DNA of 64,000 bases from Bombyx mori (taxonomy: Eukaryota > Arthropoda > Insecta > Lepidoptera > Bombycidae): the NCBI RefSeq assembly GCF_030269925.1, contig NC_085109.1:434001-498000 (forward strand), read 5' to 3'. The translations under genes were made by a program, and so were the position numbers. The notes beneath the pieces are model-generated. The model made no database searches. It was not told the origin of the DNA and saw nothing but the letters and a program-made list of their open reading frames with translations. Position 1 is the stretch's first letter, and each line of letters opens with the position of its first letter. Shown here piece after piece: positions 45,951 to 56,892 of the stretch.

Positions 45951-46323
45951 TGTTACGCGCTGGGGTTTGGGATAAATAAAAATTCTACCGAATTACAAGT
46001 TACCACCGTATTAGCACTTACATTTAAAACACTTCACAAACACTTTAAAATTCTCAATTCGCTTGTTCCGCTTCGCTTCAGGTGATCCGTTCGCTGTTTC
46101 GCTTCGAGTAGTTCCGATTACTGACTTCGTGTCATCTCTGCAACGCTTTTATAGTCGAGACGAAATTCCCAGAATTATCGAGAATATTCCACAAAAGTCG
46201 CGTATTGTGTTTCCGCTAACTGACAATAGATGGCGTTGTACTTCTCGAACGTTTTAGATGCTACTAGATCCTTCGATATTCGTTCGACTATTCGGCGATA
46301 GATGGCGTTACTTAAGAGTAACA
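45951..46323 (-). mobile_element. Solo LTR, family S copy 2
   Basis: 373 bp, tgttacgcgctggggtttgg to ttaagagtaaca; ends TGTTAC/GTAACA are inverted repeats. TATA box (gactataaaagcgttgcaga in sense). No clean 4-bp target duplication could be read. Confidence 0.78.
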
Positions 46324-46416
46324 ATGCTTAGTTCCTACTTGAAGCATACCTGGAATACTCTATTCGGAATTTTGTAACTACACTGTCCTAGCCGGTGAAT
46401 ACTTCCCACTGCTTAA

Positions 46417-46689
46417 CCCTTTGACTGCCATGTAGGTGACCGGTGCCCTACGCGGCGCACTAAAGTAATTATGTCGATTTCTTTTTTCAAACTTCTTACT
46501 AAGGCGCCAGAATATCTAGTAGGCTCTGGGAAAGACGAATCCGAAGATACTGAGACTAAAACAAATTCCTAAGGGACTAAAACGTACATTAAAAACAAAG
46601 GAAGAAATGCAAAGTTCGACAATCCAACAGAAATCGACATAGTTATTTAATACTTTATTGCGCTACATAGGGCACTTACAGTCAAAGGG
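46417..46689. mobile_element. piggyBac-like MITE
   Basis: 273 bp with terminal inverted repeats CCCTTTGACTG... and ...CAGTCAAAGGG, followed inward by related gtgccctacgcggcgc and gcgctacatagggcac. Left flank TTAA (46413-46416), right flank TCAA (46690-46693), i.e. the TTAA target of piggyBac elements with one change. No transposase. Confidence 0.75.
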
Positions 46690-47085
46690 TCAATACTGGC
46701 GCGAAATAATCATCAACCTAAAGACAGGCAGCTTGTGCGATTGAAATTGATCTCTCATGATTTATTGCAGAATTCACGCTGTATTTAGGGTTCCCACTAA
46801 ATATCTAGCACTAGGTGGACCGGAAAATCCGTCTACCTATCAAAGCTTAAGAATCTTAAAGACTTAAGCTATGGAACTCGCGATATCAGACACTTGTATG
46901 AGCAATAACGCAATATGCAACACAATTCAGCCTTCGTTTATTCATTATTCATTTTTATTGTTCAAATGGACAGGTGACTATTTATAATTAATATAATTTT
47001 TTGATATAATTATATAGTTTGCTTAATGCAATAACAATGAACAATTACAGTAATTAATAACAATAATCTATAACAAAATCATTTT

Positions 47086-47530
47086 GAAGTCGTCGTGGCC
47101 TAAAGGGTAAGACATCTGGTGCATTCGTGTTGAGCGATGCACCGGTGTTCGAATCTCCAGCGGGTACCAATTTTTCTAATGAAATACGTACTCAACAGAT
47201 GTTCACAATTGATTTCCACGGTGAAGGAATAACATCGTGTAATAAAAATCAAACCCGCAAAATTATAATTTGCGTAATTACTGGTGATAGGACCTCTTGT
47301 GAGTCCGCACGGGTTGGTACTACCGTCCTGGCTATTTCTGCCGTGAAGCAGTAATGCGTTTCGGTTTGCAGGGTGGGGCGGCCGTTGTAACTATACTGAG
47401 ATCTTACTTGAACTTATATCTCAAGGTGGATGGCGCATTTATGTTGTAGATGTATGTCTATGGGCTCCAGTAACCACATAACACCAGGTGGGCTGTGAGC
47501 TCGTCCACCCATCTAAGCAATAAAAAAAAA
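47086..47530 (+). repeat. Bm1 SINE, full length
   Basis: Head starts gtcgtcgtggcctaaagggt with box B gttcgaatctc; middle and body complete; A-tail at 47521-47530. A short duplicated tgtatg near 47450. Confidence 0.95.
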
Positions 47531-48096
47531 CACCTCAGGCACTCCACCAAATATTATTTGTAATTTTAAATTTTCATTTAATGCGAATTAGCGGGTGTAA
47601 GACTCATTTTAAAACGAAATTAAACTGGGTCTTATTAGTACCTGACCACGAGAACTGTTTGCAGGCTTAATGTAACAGTAGCCGGAGTTTAAATGGAAAT
47701 ATGCACCTTAACATTACCAAAAAACAACCACACATTTGCTAATCTAAGCACAAACACCTCTCGTACTTGCTAGACAAGTTCATATCTCGTGTATCCACAA
47801 TCTAAAGCAAACATATCCCCGGGAGCTGTAAAGTTTCATTTTATACTTCTAGATTTTGTACCTTTTACATTATGGAGTTATTAATATATTATTGATTATT
47901 AATATATCGGTTTACGAATGACACAGATCGTATAATGGATTCTAGTGTTTAAGCTGTGTTGTACTCAAATTTTCGTGTATCATTAAAGTTTACCTAATCG
48001 GTTTTCTTTTTCGTGATCTAGCATTAATGAGTATAGTATATCTTATACTACCAATGACCCAGCTATAGTTAACAGTGTCCCAACTGCTCTCAACTC

Positions 48097-48345
48097 CTTT
48101 TTTTTCGGTCCGGAGCCGAACCTCCTACCGGAGACCCCCTAGGGGGCGCCCGGTGTATGTGGGACTGGTCCGCGACTGCGAAACCGCGGGCCCAAGGATG
48201 TTTTCGGGGCTCTATTCACTAAACGACTCCCCTGCCCTCTTCGTCCAAGCGTCCGACCCCTCCGAGGTCAGAATCCGGATGAGGTAAGGGGGTTACCGCG
48301 GTCAACACCACAACCAGACCGCGCAGCTCATCCTAAGAATTCCGC
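48097..48345 (-). repeat. R1-clade LINE 3' UTR fragment
   Basis: T-run then gagccgaacctcctaccgga, gggcccaaggatgtttt, aaacgactcccctgccctct and gcggtcaacaccacaaccag, closely following 54248-54500. Confidence 0.75.
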
Positions 48346-48494
48346 TCAAGTTGTTTTATAAATCTCAAGCTTTTCAGCCAGACATACTATAAGTATTTTG
48401 CGGGTTCAATGTTGGTCGCGTTGTTTTTCCGAAAATCAACGACACAAAAGCAAAATCAAGGCAAGTCAAGTGTATTGAAACTGTATCCGCAATT

Positions 48495-48775
48495 CCTTGA
48501 CTAACTCGGTGGTGCAGTAATTAGCATCCCTGACTGTTGTACAGAGGGTCGTGTGTTCGATTCCCACTTCAGGCAAACATCGTGTGATGAAGAGTTTCGT
48601 TTGCTCTTTGTCTGGGCGTTTATTGTCAACTTATGTATATATTACACATATATAGGTATGTATGTCAGTCTCTGGTACTCAAAACACGGAGTCTTATTTT
48701 GGGACTAGATGACCATGCGTGATTTTTTTCTGAATTATTTTATTGTAATTTTTATTGTTATTCCTGAAAGTCTGA
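48495..48775 (+). repeat. Second tRNA-derived SINE
   Basis: Head with box A-like tggtgcagtaattagc and box B gttcgattccc (48556-48566), followed by a tgtgatgaagagtttcgttt body. Distinct from Bm1. Single copy in this window. Confidence 0.7.
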
Positions 48776-48969
48776 GAAAACACTGAGTCAAAGTGTAATT
48801 TTCATTTGAGAGGGCCCCACTCATTACAGGGAAGCGACAGTCGGCGCGATGCCACGGCTAGCGTAACGAATGGCCCGGTGTCGCATTTGCACAGCTGTTA
48901 ACGCGCCTTTACTAATATTGTGACGTCATATTTATCTAATAGGGTTTCCACCGGTTCCCTTGGCACATT

Positions 48970-49250
48970 TCTTCTTCTCCTCGCTTCGGTTTCTTCAATA
49001 CAATGAGGGTCGTGACCACTTCCTCGCAACAAAAGTTAGTTCCGGATCATTGCGCGCCATTTGCCCGCCCTGTTATATCTGAGGAACTGTCCGAGTGTAG
49101 AGCATCGTGAACTGTGATGTCGAGGATAGTGCGGATCTGGTCAGTCCAACGTGTCGGGCCTCTACTTCGTGAACTTCTTCCGTCCAGCTTCCCAGTCACC
49201 ATTAGCTTCTCCAAGTTGCCGTCATCTTTAACTTAACTGATTGTAAAAGA
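48970..49250 (-). pseudogene. Family J LINE ORF2 C-terminal remnant
   Basis: Reverse translation reads LEKLMVTGKLDGRSSRSRGP, TRWTDQIRTILDITVHDALH then breaks at a stop. The RWTDQIR block is typical of a LINE RT C-terminus. Confidence 0.7.
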
Positions 49251-49594
49251 CATGCGAATGGCCTCCAACTATTAGACACTTACTTGTAAATAAATACAAG
49301 TTACATTATCTAAAAGGTTCGAAGCTTTACAAATTATAATAATAGTGTTTTCTCTCGGGTCTTCGCAAACCGTAGATATAAATTAAACTTCTTTTACGGT
49401 TTACTTTTGCGTGTTTTATTATTAAAGAGTTACCACCGTCCACCTTACTCGTCCGCAACCACCGTAACTGTAAATTATTTTCCGAAACGTCAGTGATAAT
49501 ATAATGACAAGAACAAAGAGAGACCTAACCGTAAAATCAGTTTTATTTATAGAAAATATACTTGTGGTAGTATATGAGGAAGGAAAGATCTTAC

Positions 49595-49770
49595 AAGAGC
49601 AGGTGATGTTGCTCGGTAGACCGACGGTCCAAATGTTATGATTCGGAATTTGTAGATATGCAAGCTTATCTTGAAAATGTCGTAAGCGAGATTCAGGCAT
49701 CTATATTTGACAGATGCCTGAATCTCGCTTACAACATTTTGCGTTGAATGATGGCTACCCCTCACAGTCT
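49595..49770 (+). repeat. Family I repeat with inverted duplication
   Basis: ttgctcggtagaccgacggt ... cttgaaaatgtcgtaagcga, then the segment gattcaggcatct is followed by its own inverse before the family sequence continues (gcgttgaatgatggctaccc). Confidence 0.75.
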
Positions 49771-50220
49771 GTTTGGCTGTTTATCAGACGAAACGAGAAT
49801 GCGTCTTCTGCTTCCTGGCACTGAAGTGGGAGGCCTAGTTTGGACAGGTGAATAATGTGCATAAAGTGTGTATTGGCAGCCCTACGGCCGCGCACAGTGG
49901 TCGCGAGGACACGACCGCGTGCTGTTACGCAATACGGCGCATGTAAATACGCATACGAGATAAGCGGACGTATTCAGGTTGCATACCCGCGTGATGTAAA
50001 CGCAGCGTACATATCGTACCTGTGAAATTGCAGCTACTAATTTACATTACATTTCTAGTTTCATGCAATTAAAACCGGAGTAGCAAAAGGCCTATACATT
50101 GCAAAACTATCGAACACCCCCCCCTGCGGTTTGAAGAAACATCGTTCTGTTGTTTCCAGGTAATCGAATCCGGTAAATACCACACGGGACTCTTCCGCCC
50201 ATCTATAGGAACTAGAGGTC

Positions 50221-50625
50221 CCGTAGTAGTCGAAATTCGACTATAATTAATTGGAATTGTAAGTATGTACACTATTATGTACTGTATTTTCAACGCCAAG
50301 ACTATAACACTATAGAAAAATATTAATAAAGACAAACAATATTTAAATCTATGGTCAAATTGAGAATAAAACGTCAAGAACAAAAGTTTGACAATAAATA
50401 AATAGTACCTACCTATGCATGCGTGTGTGTGTCAAATACATGGTAGTGTGTGTAATGTTTTCTTTATTGATTTAATGTATCTTTTACGCATTATTTTAAA
50501 AAAATATTAAGATTGTGCACTTCTTTTCTATATTCTCTATAAGTGTGGAAAATTTCATACTCCTCCGTCCGCGTAATTTTCGTAAAAAGGGATACAAAGT
50601 TTTTGCTTCACGTATTAATATATAG
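50221..50625 (+). repeat. Family D element
   Basis: gtcccgtagtagtcgaaatt to ttcacgtattaatatata; ends only about 35 bp from the donor of calpain exon 4. Confidence 0.85.
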
Positions 50626-50660
50626 ATGAGAAATAAAAAGCCGTTTCAAAATGAACTCAC

Positions 50661-50793
50661 ATGAGGTCTCATCCAAACAACGTTCGAGGAGAACTTCTTG
50701 TCGCCCAGAGAGGTGCTGGTCGCGGGGAACTCGGGGTCCTCCCACAGGCCCTCGCCAAGGACCCGCCCTGAACCCTCAGAGCCGCTCCAGTAC
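50661..50793 (-). CDS. Calpain-like gene, exon 4 (start of protease core)
   Basis: 133-base exon, acceptor acgcgtagcag, donor CAT|GTGAGT. It encodes a classic start of a calpain protease core: LWEDPEFPATSTSLG followed by VVWMRPH. In other calpains this is LFxDPxFPAxxxSLG and VxWKRPxEI. It ends in phase 0. The next exon should carry the NPxF, QGxLGDCW region with the catalytic Cys and was not found. Confidence 0.88.
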
Positions 50794-50894
50794 CTGCTAC
50801 GCGTTACATGATTATCACCATAAACATATATCATTTTTCCTAACTATTGTAAAATTCGGATAACATTAACCAGGCTTAAACACGGCTCTATTAA

Positions 50895-51070
50895 GAAATG
50901 ATAAGTCTACTGGATGTAGGGCTGCTGGTGTCCATAAGCTACCACGAATTGAGCCAAGAGGTCGAAATCTCAATTGCATTAAAAAACTGCAATGCTTAAT
51001 TGCTTCGTGGTAGAAATAATCAGGAATCTTGTAACAATCCGTACGGGCTTACAAAGCACCATCACGAAGC
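50895..51070 (-). repeat. Very old Bm1-like copy
   Basis: tgtccataagctaccacgaa ... ggtcgaaatctcaattg ... gcttcgtggtagaaataa ... ccgtacgggcttac follows Bm1 in reverse with low identity. Confidence 0.45.
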
Positions 51071-51234
51071 CTCTAGTGGTCTACAACGATCCATCAGCGA
51101 GGCACTCGATGATAAGAACTTATTGAATGTACAGGTGCGGCCGATCAAAAGAAAAGTGCTGTGTCATACCGCACACAATCAATCTGTGTTTATTTTACAG
51201 AAGGATTACATTTTCATTCATATTTTTATATCTG

Positions 51235-51508
51235 ACTAGCTGACGCGGCAGACTTCGCAGTGCCTCAATCGATAAATAAAAGTCCTAAACTTTTGTATAA
51301 AATAAACTTACAACAAACAAAAGGAATCCGCCCGACGGGGGACTCATCAAAGGAAAATTTTTTATTTAATTCCGAGCATTTTCATATTTATCTACGTTTT
51401 AAACCTTCTCTGGACATATAATTTAAGACCAAGATTAGCCATATCGGTTCAGCCGTTCTCGTGTTTTAGCGAGACTAACGAACAGCAATTCATTTTTATA
51501 TATAGAGA
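51235..51508 (+). repeat. Family E short interspersed element
   Basis: gactagctgacgcggcagac to agcgagactaacgaacagca then ttatatatagaga. Confidence 0.85.
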
Positions 51509-51743
51509 TTCACCAAAAATTTTGTTTAATAGAGAGCGGTGATTTGATTACGAAGTGTTAGAATTCCAATGATTTTATCAAATTTGTTTCTCTCCAATTT
51601 TGTTGTCTGTATCTCTAAAATCTGAGCCACAATTCTGTTTATTTCTGAAACGAACTACGCACGTGATGGGAGTTGACAAACAGGGACACCTGCTAAACGG
51701 AATATATCAGACTTGGATGTCTCGAAGTCGATAGCGTCTACGG

Positions 51744-51977
51744 CAGGGGTGGGCAAAAGCCGGCCCGCGGGCCGGATCCGGCCCTTTTGCTAATTTTATC
51801 CGGCCCGTTGAAAAATTCCGCACATAAATTTTTTTAAACTCTTTTATGAGATTTTGTTGACATCAGCATTAAAAAAGCATATGCGGTAAAAAAGCATATG
51901 CGGTATAGTCCTCCGGCCCGGGAGACATTTTGAAAATTTCATTTTGGCCCGCGCTTTAAAGTATTTGCCCACCCCTG
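51744..51977. mobile_element. hAT-type MITE
   Basis: 234 bp. Terminal inverted repeats CAGGGGTGGGCAAA and TTTGCCCACCCCTG, perfect 8-bp target duplication gtctacgg (51736-51743 and 51978-51985). Both the TIR and the 8-bp duplication are hallmarks of hAT elements. Inside is a direct repeat of aaaaaagcatatgcggta. No transposase. Confidence 0.95.
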
Positions 51978-52377
51978 GTCTACGGCAATAAAATCGCAAC
52001 CCTTCTGTTAAGTTTGCTGCTGTGGCCGACCACAGTGTGCTATGGGAAGGCAGTGTAATGCACCATAATTAAATAATTGACGACGTGTGGGAGCCATGAC
52101 GCTGCGATGAGGATACATGTTATGACGGAATTAGAGTGTACGAGAAAACTGTACGCCATTAATGTGAGAAGATTGTGGTCTAGATCGCGGTTTGGTAGTA
52201 CAATTACACGAGGCATAATATAAAGTTTGGTTTCGGATGGTATCGTCACAAGAACCGAGATTAGAAGTTCTATTACAGATACAGTTATGGTGGCTGCACA
52301 TAGAAAACATTTCGAGACGCCGGAAATCTACTACTACCAGTCACCAGTAAAGTTTTTAGTTACTTTTTTTAAGTTTT

Positions 52378-52618
52378 TACTGGTGGTAGGACCTCTTGTA
52401 AGTCCGCACGGGTAGGTACCACCACCCCGCTTATTTCTGCCGTGAAGCAGTAATGCGTTTCGGTTTGAAGAGTGGGGTAGCCGTTGTAACTATACTGAGA
52501 CCTTAGAACTTATATCTCAAGGTGGGTAGCGCATTTACATTGTCTATGGGCTCCAGTAACCATTTAACACCAGGTGGGCTGTAAGCTCGTCCACCCATCT
52601 AAGCAATAAAAAAAAAAA
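52378..52618 (+). repeat. Bm1 SINE, headless form
   Basis: Starts ttactggtggtaggacctc and ends in a 12-A tail. It lies just left of calpain exon 3. Confidence 0.93.
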
Positions 52619-52687
52619 AGAGTGTCGAGCATCAAAGAATATTGAGTACTGCTGAAGGAAAGGAGAGGATAGTAATAAAATCTTTAC

Positions 52688-52754
52688 CTGGAGAGAGTCG
52701 AGTGGGGCTCCTCGCGGCGCCCGTTGACCGGTACGATGTTGTTGCTGATGCCAT
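52688..52754 (-). CDS. Calpain-like gene, N-terminal exon 3
   Basis: 67-base exon between acceptor ttattgacag and donor CCAG|GTAAAG. The frame set by both neighbours reads GISNNIVPVNGRREEPHSTL and ends in a split Arg codon. It is a linker-like segment with no recognised motif. Support comes from the splice sites and phase (1 in, 2 out). An ATG in another frame right after the acceptor was rejected because it does not continue into the calpain frame of the next exon. Confidence 0.7.
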
Positions 52755-53154
52755 CTGTCAATAACGTCAAAGTTACAAAAAACAGCACACTCAATATATA
52801 TAACGATTACAGATAGTGGGTTAAAGTAGCATGCTATTAATTGAGGTTGTCAGATAACGTTCCACTAATGCCGTGTTCTCCGTTTGTTCAGTAAGAGATA
52901 CTGGTTGGTGACCCGGATCACTTCTGGTAAACTACTGCTACGTTCCTCAAGAACATCTAAAGAATCTAAACTCTTTGTTTATCTTCACTTTTCCAAATTA
53001 GGGAGTGCGTTTTTTAAGTCCGGGTGGATACCACAGTTCTCAATATTTCATATGTGATGCTTTATGCTTCCCAATTGGAAGTACATCTGTATTACCTTTT
53101 GTTAAGACTTCCACTTCAAAATGTTGAAGAGGTGGTCACATTTACATAATGGTG

Positions 53155-53503
53155 TTGTTACACCGGTAAGAGTAACGCTATCTATCGCCGAATAACCGAA
53201 CGAATATCGAAGGATCTAGTAGCATCTAAACGCCATCTGTTGTCAGATAGCGGAAACACACAATACTCGACTTTTGTGGAATATTCTCGATAATTATAGG
53301 GATTTCGTCTCGACTATAAAAGCGTTGCAGAGATGGCACGCAGTCAGTAATGGAACTACTCGATATGAAATAGCGAACGGATCATCTGAAGCGAAGTGGA
53401 AGAAGTGAATTGAGAATTTTAAAGTGTTCGCTGAATGTTTTAAGTGTTCTAAGTGCAAATACAGTTTTAACTTGTACTTCGGTAGATTTTTTTATTTATC
53501 CAA
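53155..53503 (+). mobile_element. LTR, family S copy 3, 3' truncated
   Basis: tgttacaccggtaagagtaa, gccatctgttgtcagatagc, gactataaaagcgttgcaga and gtacttcggtag match the other two copies, but the gcgcgtaaca end is missing. The sequence after 53503 has no recognisable internal region. Confidence 0.7.
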
Positions 53504-53804
53504 GTATTATAAGTTCATTAGTTAATTCTGCAGTACCGATACCTTGCCCGGATCACGTGCGAATGTGTAAAGACCACAGATCAGATCACAAACTACTTTT
53601 GGCAAAACTAAATCGCGTGTTAATAAGTAACCAGTGTCGATTACGTAAATAAGTTAGAATCACCGAGCACATTGACCTTGGAAACACGAGACAGTACTCG
53701 TCTCATTACGTCACTCACATCTGTATTTCATATTTATAAAATGAAACCTAGAATCGAATAAATTGACTGAAACATTCAATGCATTATCTGGTTGTACAAT
53801 GTAC

Positions 53805-54231
53805 CTTTTTTTTTTTTTTTTTTCCTACCTAAGCTGGTGGCCTTGAGAGGTTATTCCAGCGTAACCTTAACTAGTAGGTGAGCTCACGGGGCTCAAACCT
53901 GACGACGTTGCTAACACGAACCCTAGCAAGAGCCGTGCTTCGCAGAATCTACCACCGGATCGGAAACGCGACCCACTGAGCAGATCCGGCGAAAAACTCA
54001 GTGGGCTGTGTCTGAGGATTAATTTACACGTCGAGCCCTTCGTCGCAAGCGACGGGTTCGACGAGAACGGTGACCGGTGCTTGAATACCTAGAAGCACCG
54101 TTAGTGGATCGGGAGGATCCGAGATGACGTGTTTGGGGCGACGTCGACTGCTTTCCATTCTGTTCGCAGGATCGGGAATGTAGTTACCGGCGGCCACGAT
54201 AAGAGGGTTCTCGTGTCGTGCCGCTTTATCG
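53805..54231 (-). repeat. Family C retroposon, host of the R1-clade insertion site
   Basis: T-run at 53807-53823, then cctacctaagctggtggcc in reverse to gatgacgtgtttggggcg and a longer 5' part (gtcgactgctttccattctg). The R1 element sits just right of it. Confidence 0.85.
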
Positions 54232-54247
54232 AAGTGGCAATATACCT

Positions 54248-56222
54248 TTTTTTTTTTTTTTCGGGTAGAGGGCCGAACCTCCTTCGAGGTCCCCGCGCCT
54301 AGGAGACGCGCGGGGTATGTGAGACTTAACGATCTGCAGGTGTTGAGAGCAGATCGCGGGCCCAAGGATTTTAGGGCCCACCCACTAAACGACTCCCCTG
54401 CACTCTTACACCCGACGTCCGATCTCCGTCCGGGGTCAGAACCTGGACAGAGTAGGGGGGTTCCCGCGGTCAACACTACAACCAGACACGCGGCGCCACC
54501 CCGAGGACGCCCGACCGACGGGTCGTCGAGGCGATAGTCGACAACCAACGACGTCGGTCTCCGCGGTACGGCGGCCCTACCAGGCCGCCCGGGCGGTGCC
54601 GCTGGTGTTCCGGGATACCCCGCTGGGCCAGAACCAGCCTGCCAGGTCGGAACGCGATACACCGCCGACCGGGTTGCTCTTCAACAGTATGTTCGGCGAC
54701 GACAGCGACGACGAAAATGCGGACCACATCGCAGTCCGCAGCCGCCGACGCGCCGTCCCGTCCTCCTGGTGCCAGCGCGCTAGAGTGACGGTAGCGTGCG
54801 GCACAGCCTCAACCCCCTTAGGTCGCCCCGTGACCATCACCGGGAGGAGACTGCCTCCTCATAGGGGCTGGAGCTGGACAAACGCCCTCCTCCGACCCCC
54901 GGCTCGACGGCGGCGGCACGGCGCCGAGAGGGAAGAAGAGCTCTCCCTCTCCCGTTCCGCCGCCTCCTTCTGCGAGATGGTGGACTCGCAGAAGTCGAGC
55001 ATCGCCTGCCAGGACTCGTCGCTGCCGAGCATCGTAGCCACGACGGTCGGAAGCGACAAGTCCGGTCCTATTTTTGCAACGAGGACGCGGCGCTGCTCCG
55101 CGAAAGCGGTGCAGTACGCGAGCGTGTGCTCCGCCGTGTCCTCGTTGCAGCCACTGCAGTGGTGGCACTTCGGCGTCGGCTCCCTCCGGGCGACGAGGTG
55201 TAGGTAGCGACCGAAACAGCCGTGTCCCGTGAGCACCTGCGTCGCTCGGAAGGTGAGACGTCCTCGGTCGCGATTCACCCAGTCCGAGAGGACCGGGCGG
55301 ATCGCCTCGACGGTCCGTCGCCCGTAGGCGGGGTCCGCCAGGCGGCGAGACCACGCCTCGAGCACGGCACGCCGAGATTGAAGCTTCCGCGCTCGAACTT
55401 CCGCCGCGCCGGGACGCGGCTCCCCCCTGGAGCGGAGATCGCATCGCCACGCGTAATCCGCAGCGAGCGCCTCCGCTTCCAGGTCCCAGGGAGGCGTCCC
55501 AGCTAGCACGCACGCCGCCTCGAACGAGACGGTACGGTATCCACGAACCGCCCTGACCGCAATCGCGCGTTGCGGACGTCGCAACGCCGCAACGTTGTCG
55601 CGGGTCAGGGCGTGGCACCACACGGGAGCCCCGTACAGTGCCATCGACCGCACCACCCCCGTGTAGAGGCGGCGCACCACCACGTCAGGCCCCCCGACGT
55701 TCGGCAACAGCCGACTCAGCGAGCCGGCGGCCGCCATCAGTCGGGGACCTAATCTTTCAAAGTGAGCGCGAAAGCTCCAACGACCGTCCAGTACGAGACC
55801 GAGGTACCGCAACCCGGTTGCCTCGATCTCGACGCGAACGCCTCCGATCACGAGGTGGGCCCCCTGAGGCGGCGCTCTCCGGGCCCCGTGAAACAACAGG
55901 GCCTGGGATTTATCAAGCGCCACCTCCAGACCCAACCGTCGGATCCTGCCGATGACGAAGGCCACCCCCGCGCAGGAAAGACGGGCAGACTCTCGCAAGT
56001 CCCTCCCCCGGGCCACGACCAAAGTGTCGTCCGCGTAGCAAACTACGCTCAGACCCGGGAGAGGAGTGCTTAGGGTGCCACGCAAGACCCAGTCGTAGCC
56101 GATGTTCCACAAGAGAGGGCCAAGGACCGACCCCTGTGGAACACCGCGCTGGACGGGGAAGCGGAGCACCGTCCCACCGTGCCCGGTGCACACGACCGAC
56201 CTATCCTCGAGGTAGGACCCGA
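54248..56222 (-). mobile_element. R1-clade non-LTR retrotransposon, 5' truncated
   Basis: 1,975 bp in reverse, with a poly-A tail seen as T at 54248-54261, about 600 bp of 3' UTR and the C-terminal part of ORF2. A perfect 16-bp direct repeat aagtggcaatatacct flanks it (54232-54247 and 56223-56238). GC-rich against its surroundings. Classical R1 sits in 28S rDNA; the flanks here are not rDNA, so this is a dispersed relative or an off-target insertion. Confidence 0.92.
54859..56193 (-). pseudogene. R1-clade ORF2 C-terminal half (RT and zinc knuckle)
   Basis: 444 uninterrupted codons, open to the truncation point. RT motifs: VPQGSVLGPLLWNIGYD and the catalytic VCYADDTLVVA. Then thumb and C-terminal region (LFHGARRAPPQGAHL, RYLGLVLDGRWSF) and a Cys-His knuckle CHHCSGCNEDTAEHTLAYC near the end, as in R1/TRAS/SART-type elements. 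The frame is intact but lacks endonuclease, ORF1 and the start of RT, so it cannot act alone. Confidence 0.92.
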
Positions 56223-56485
56223 AAGTGGCAATATACCTGTGGCAAGTTTATTGTAACCTTATCTAGAGAAAATGCACTTATGCTTAGCATTTCATTGGAT
56301 ATTTGTTTCCAAAATGAATATATAGCTCCAAGAAGAGGGTAAATCAACTGAGCGTGAAGACTGTATCCAAAAGCTTGGGGATTTGATGCAACTCGCTTGT
56401 CGTCCAAACTATACTCAGTGCGGCTCACGGCACACAGCTCGATTGTTTTTAACGAATACATCACATCCACTGCTCACTGCGGTAT

Positions 56486-56840
56486 TTCCTACCTATGCTG
56501 ATAGCCTTGAGAGGCTATATCAGCTTCTCCTTGACGTGTAGGTGAGCTCACGAGGCTCAAAACCTGTCCCTGGTAACACTGGCCCTAGCAAGAGCAGTGC
56601 TTCGCAGAATCTACCACCGGATCGGAAACGCGACCCACTGAGAAGATCCGGCGGGAAACTCAGTGGGCTGTGTTTGTGGGTTAATTTACTCGTCGAGCCC
56701 TTCGTCGCAAACGACGGGTTCGACGAGGACGGCAACTGGTGCTTGTGGTACCTAAAAGCACCGTTAATGGATCGGGAGGATCCGTAATGACGTGTTTTGG
56801 GCGACGTCGACTGTTTACTATTTGGTCTACAGGATCGGGT
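56486..56840 (-). repeat. Family C retroposon
   Basis: cctacctatgctgatagcc in reverse to gatgacgtgttttgggcg region and gtcgactgtttactatttgg; near 255 bp right of the R1 element and similar in extent to the copy at 53805. Confidence 0.88.
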
Positions 56841-56892
56841 ATCACTGTGGGGCTCACTGCGCTATCTTTATGACTACTTTTGTATTTATTGG

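Noticed and set aside
54596..55207. Long plus-strand frames across the R1-clade element
   Set aside because: GC-rich antisense shadows of the ORF2 frame on the minus strand.
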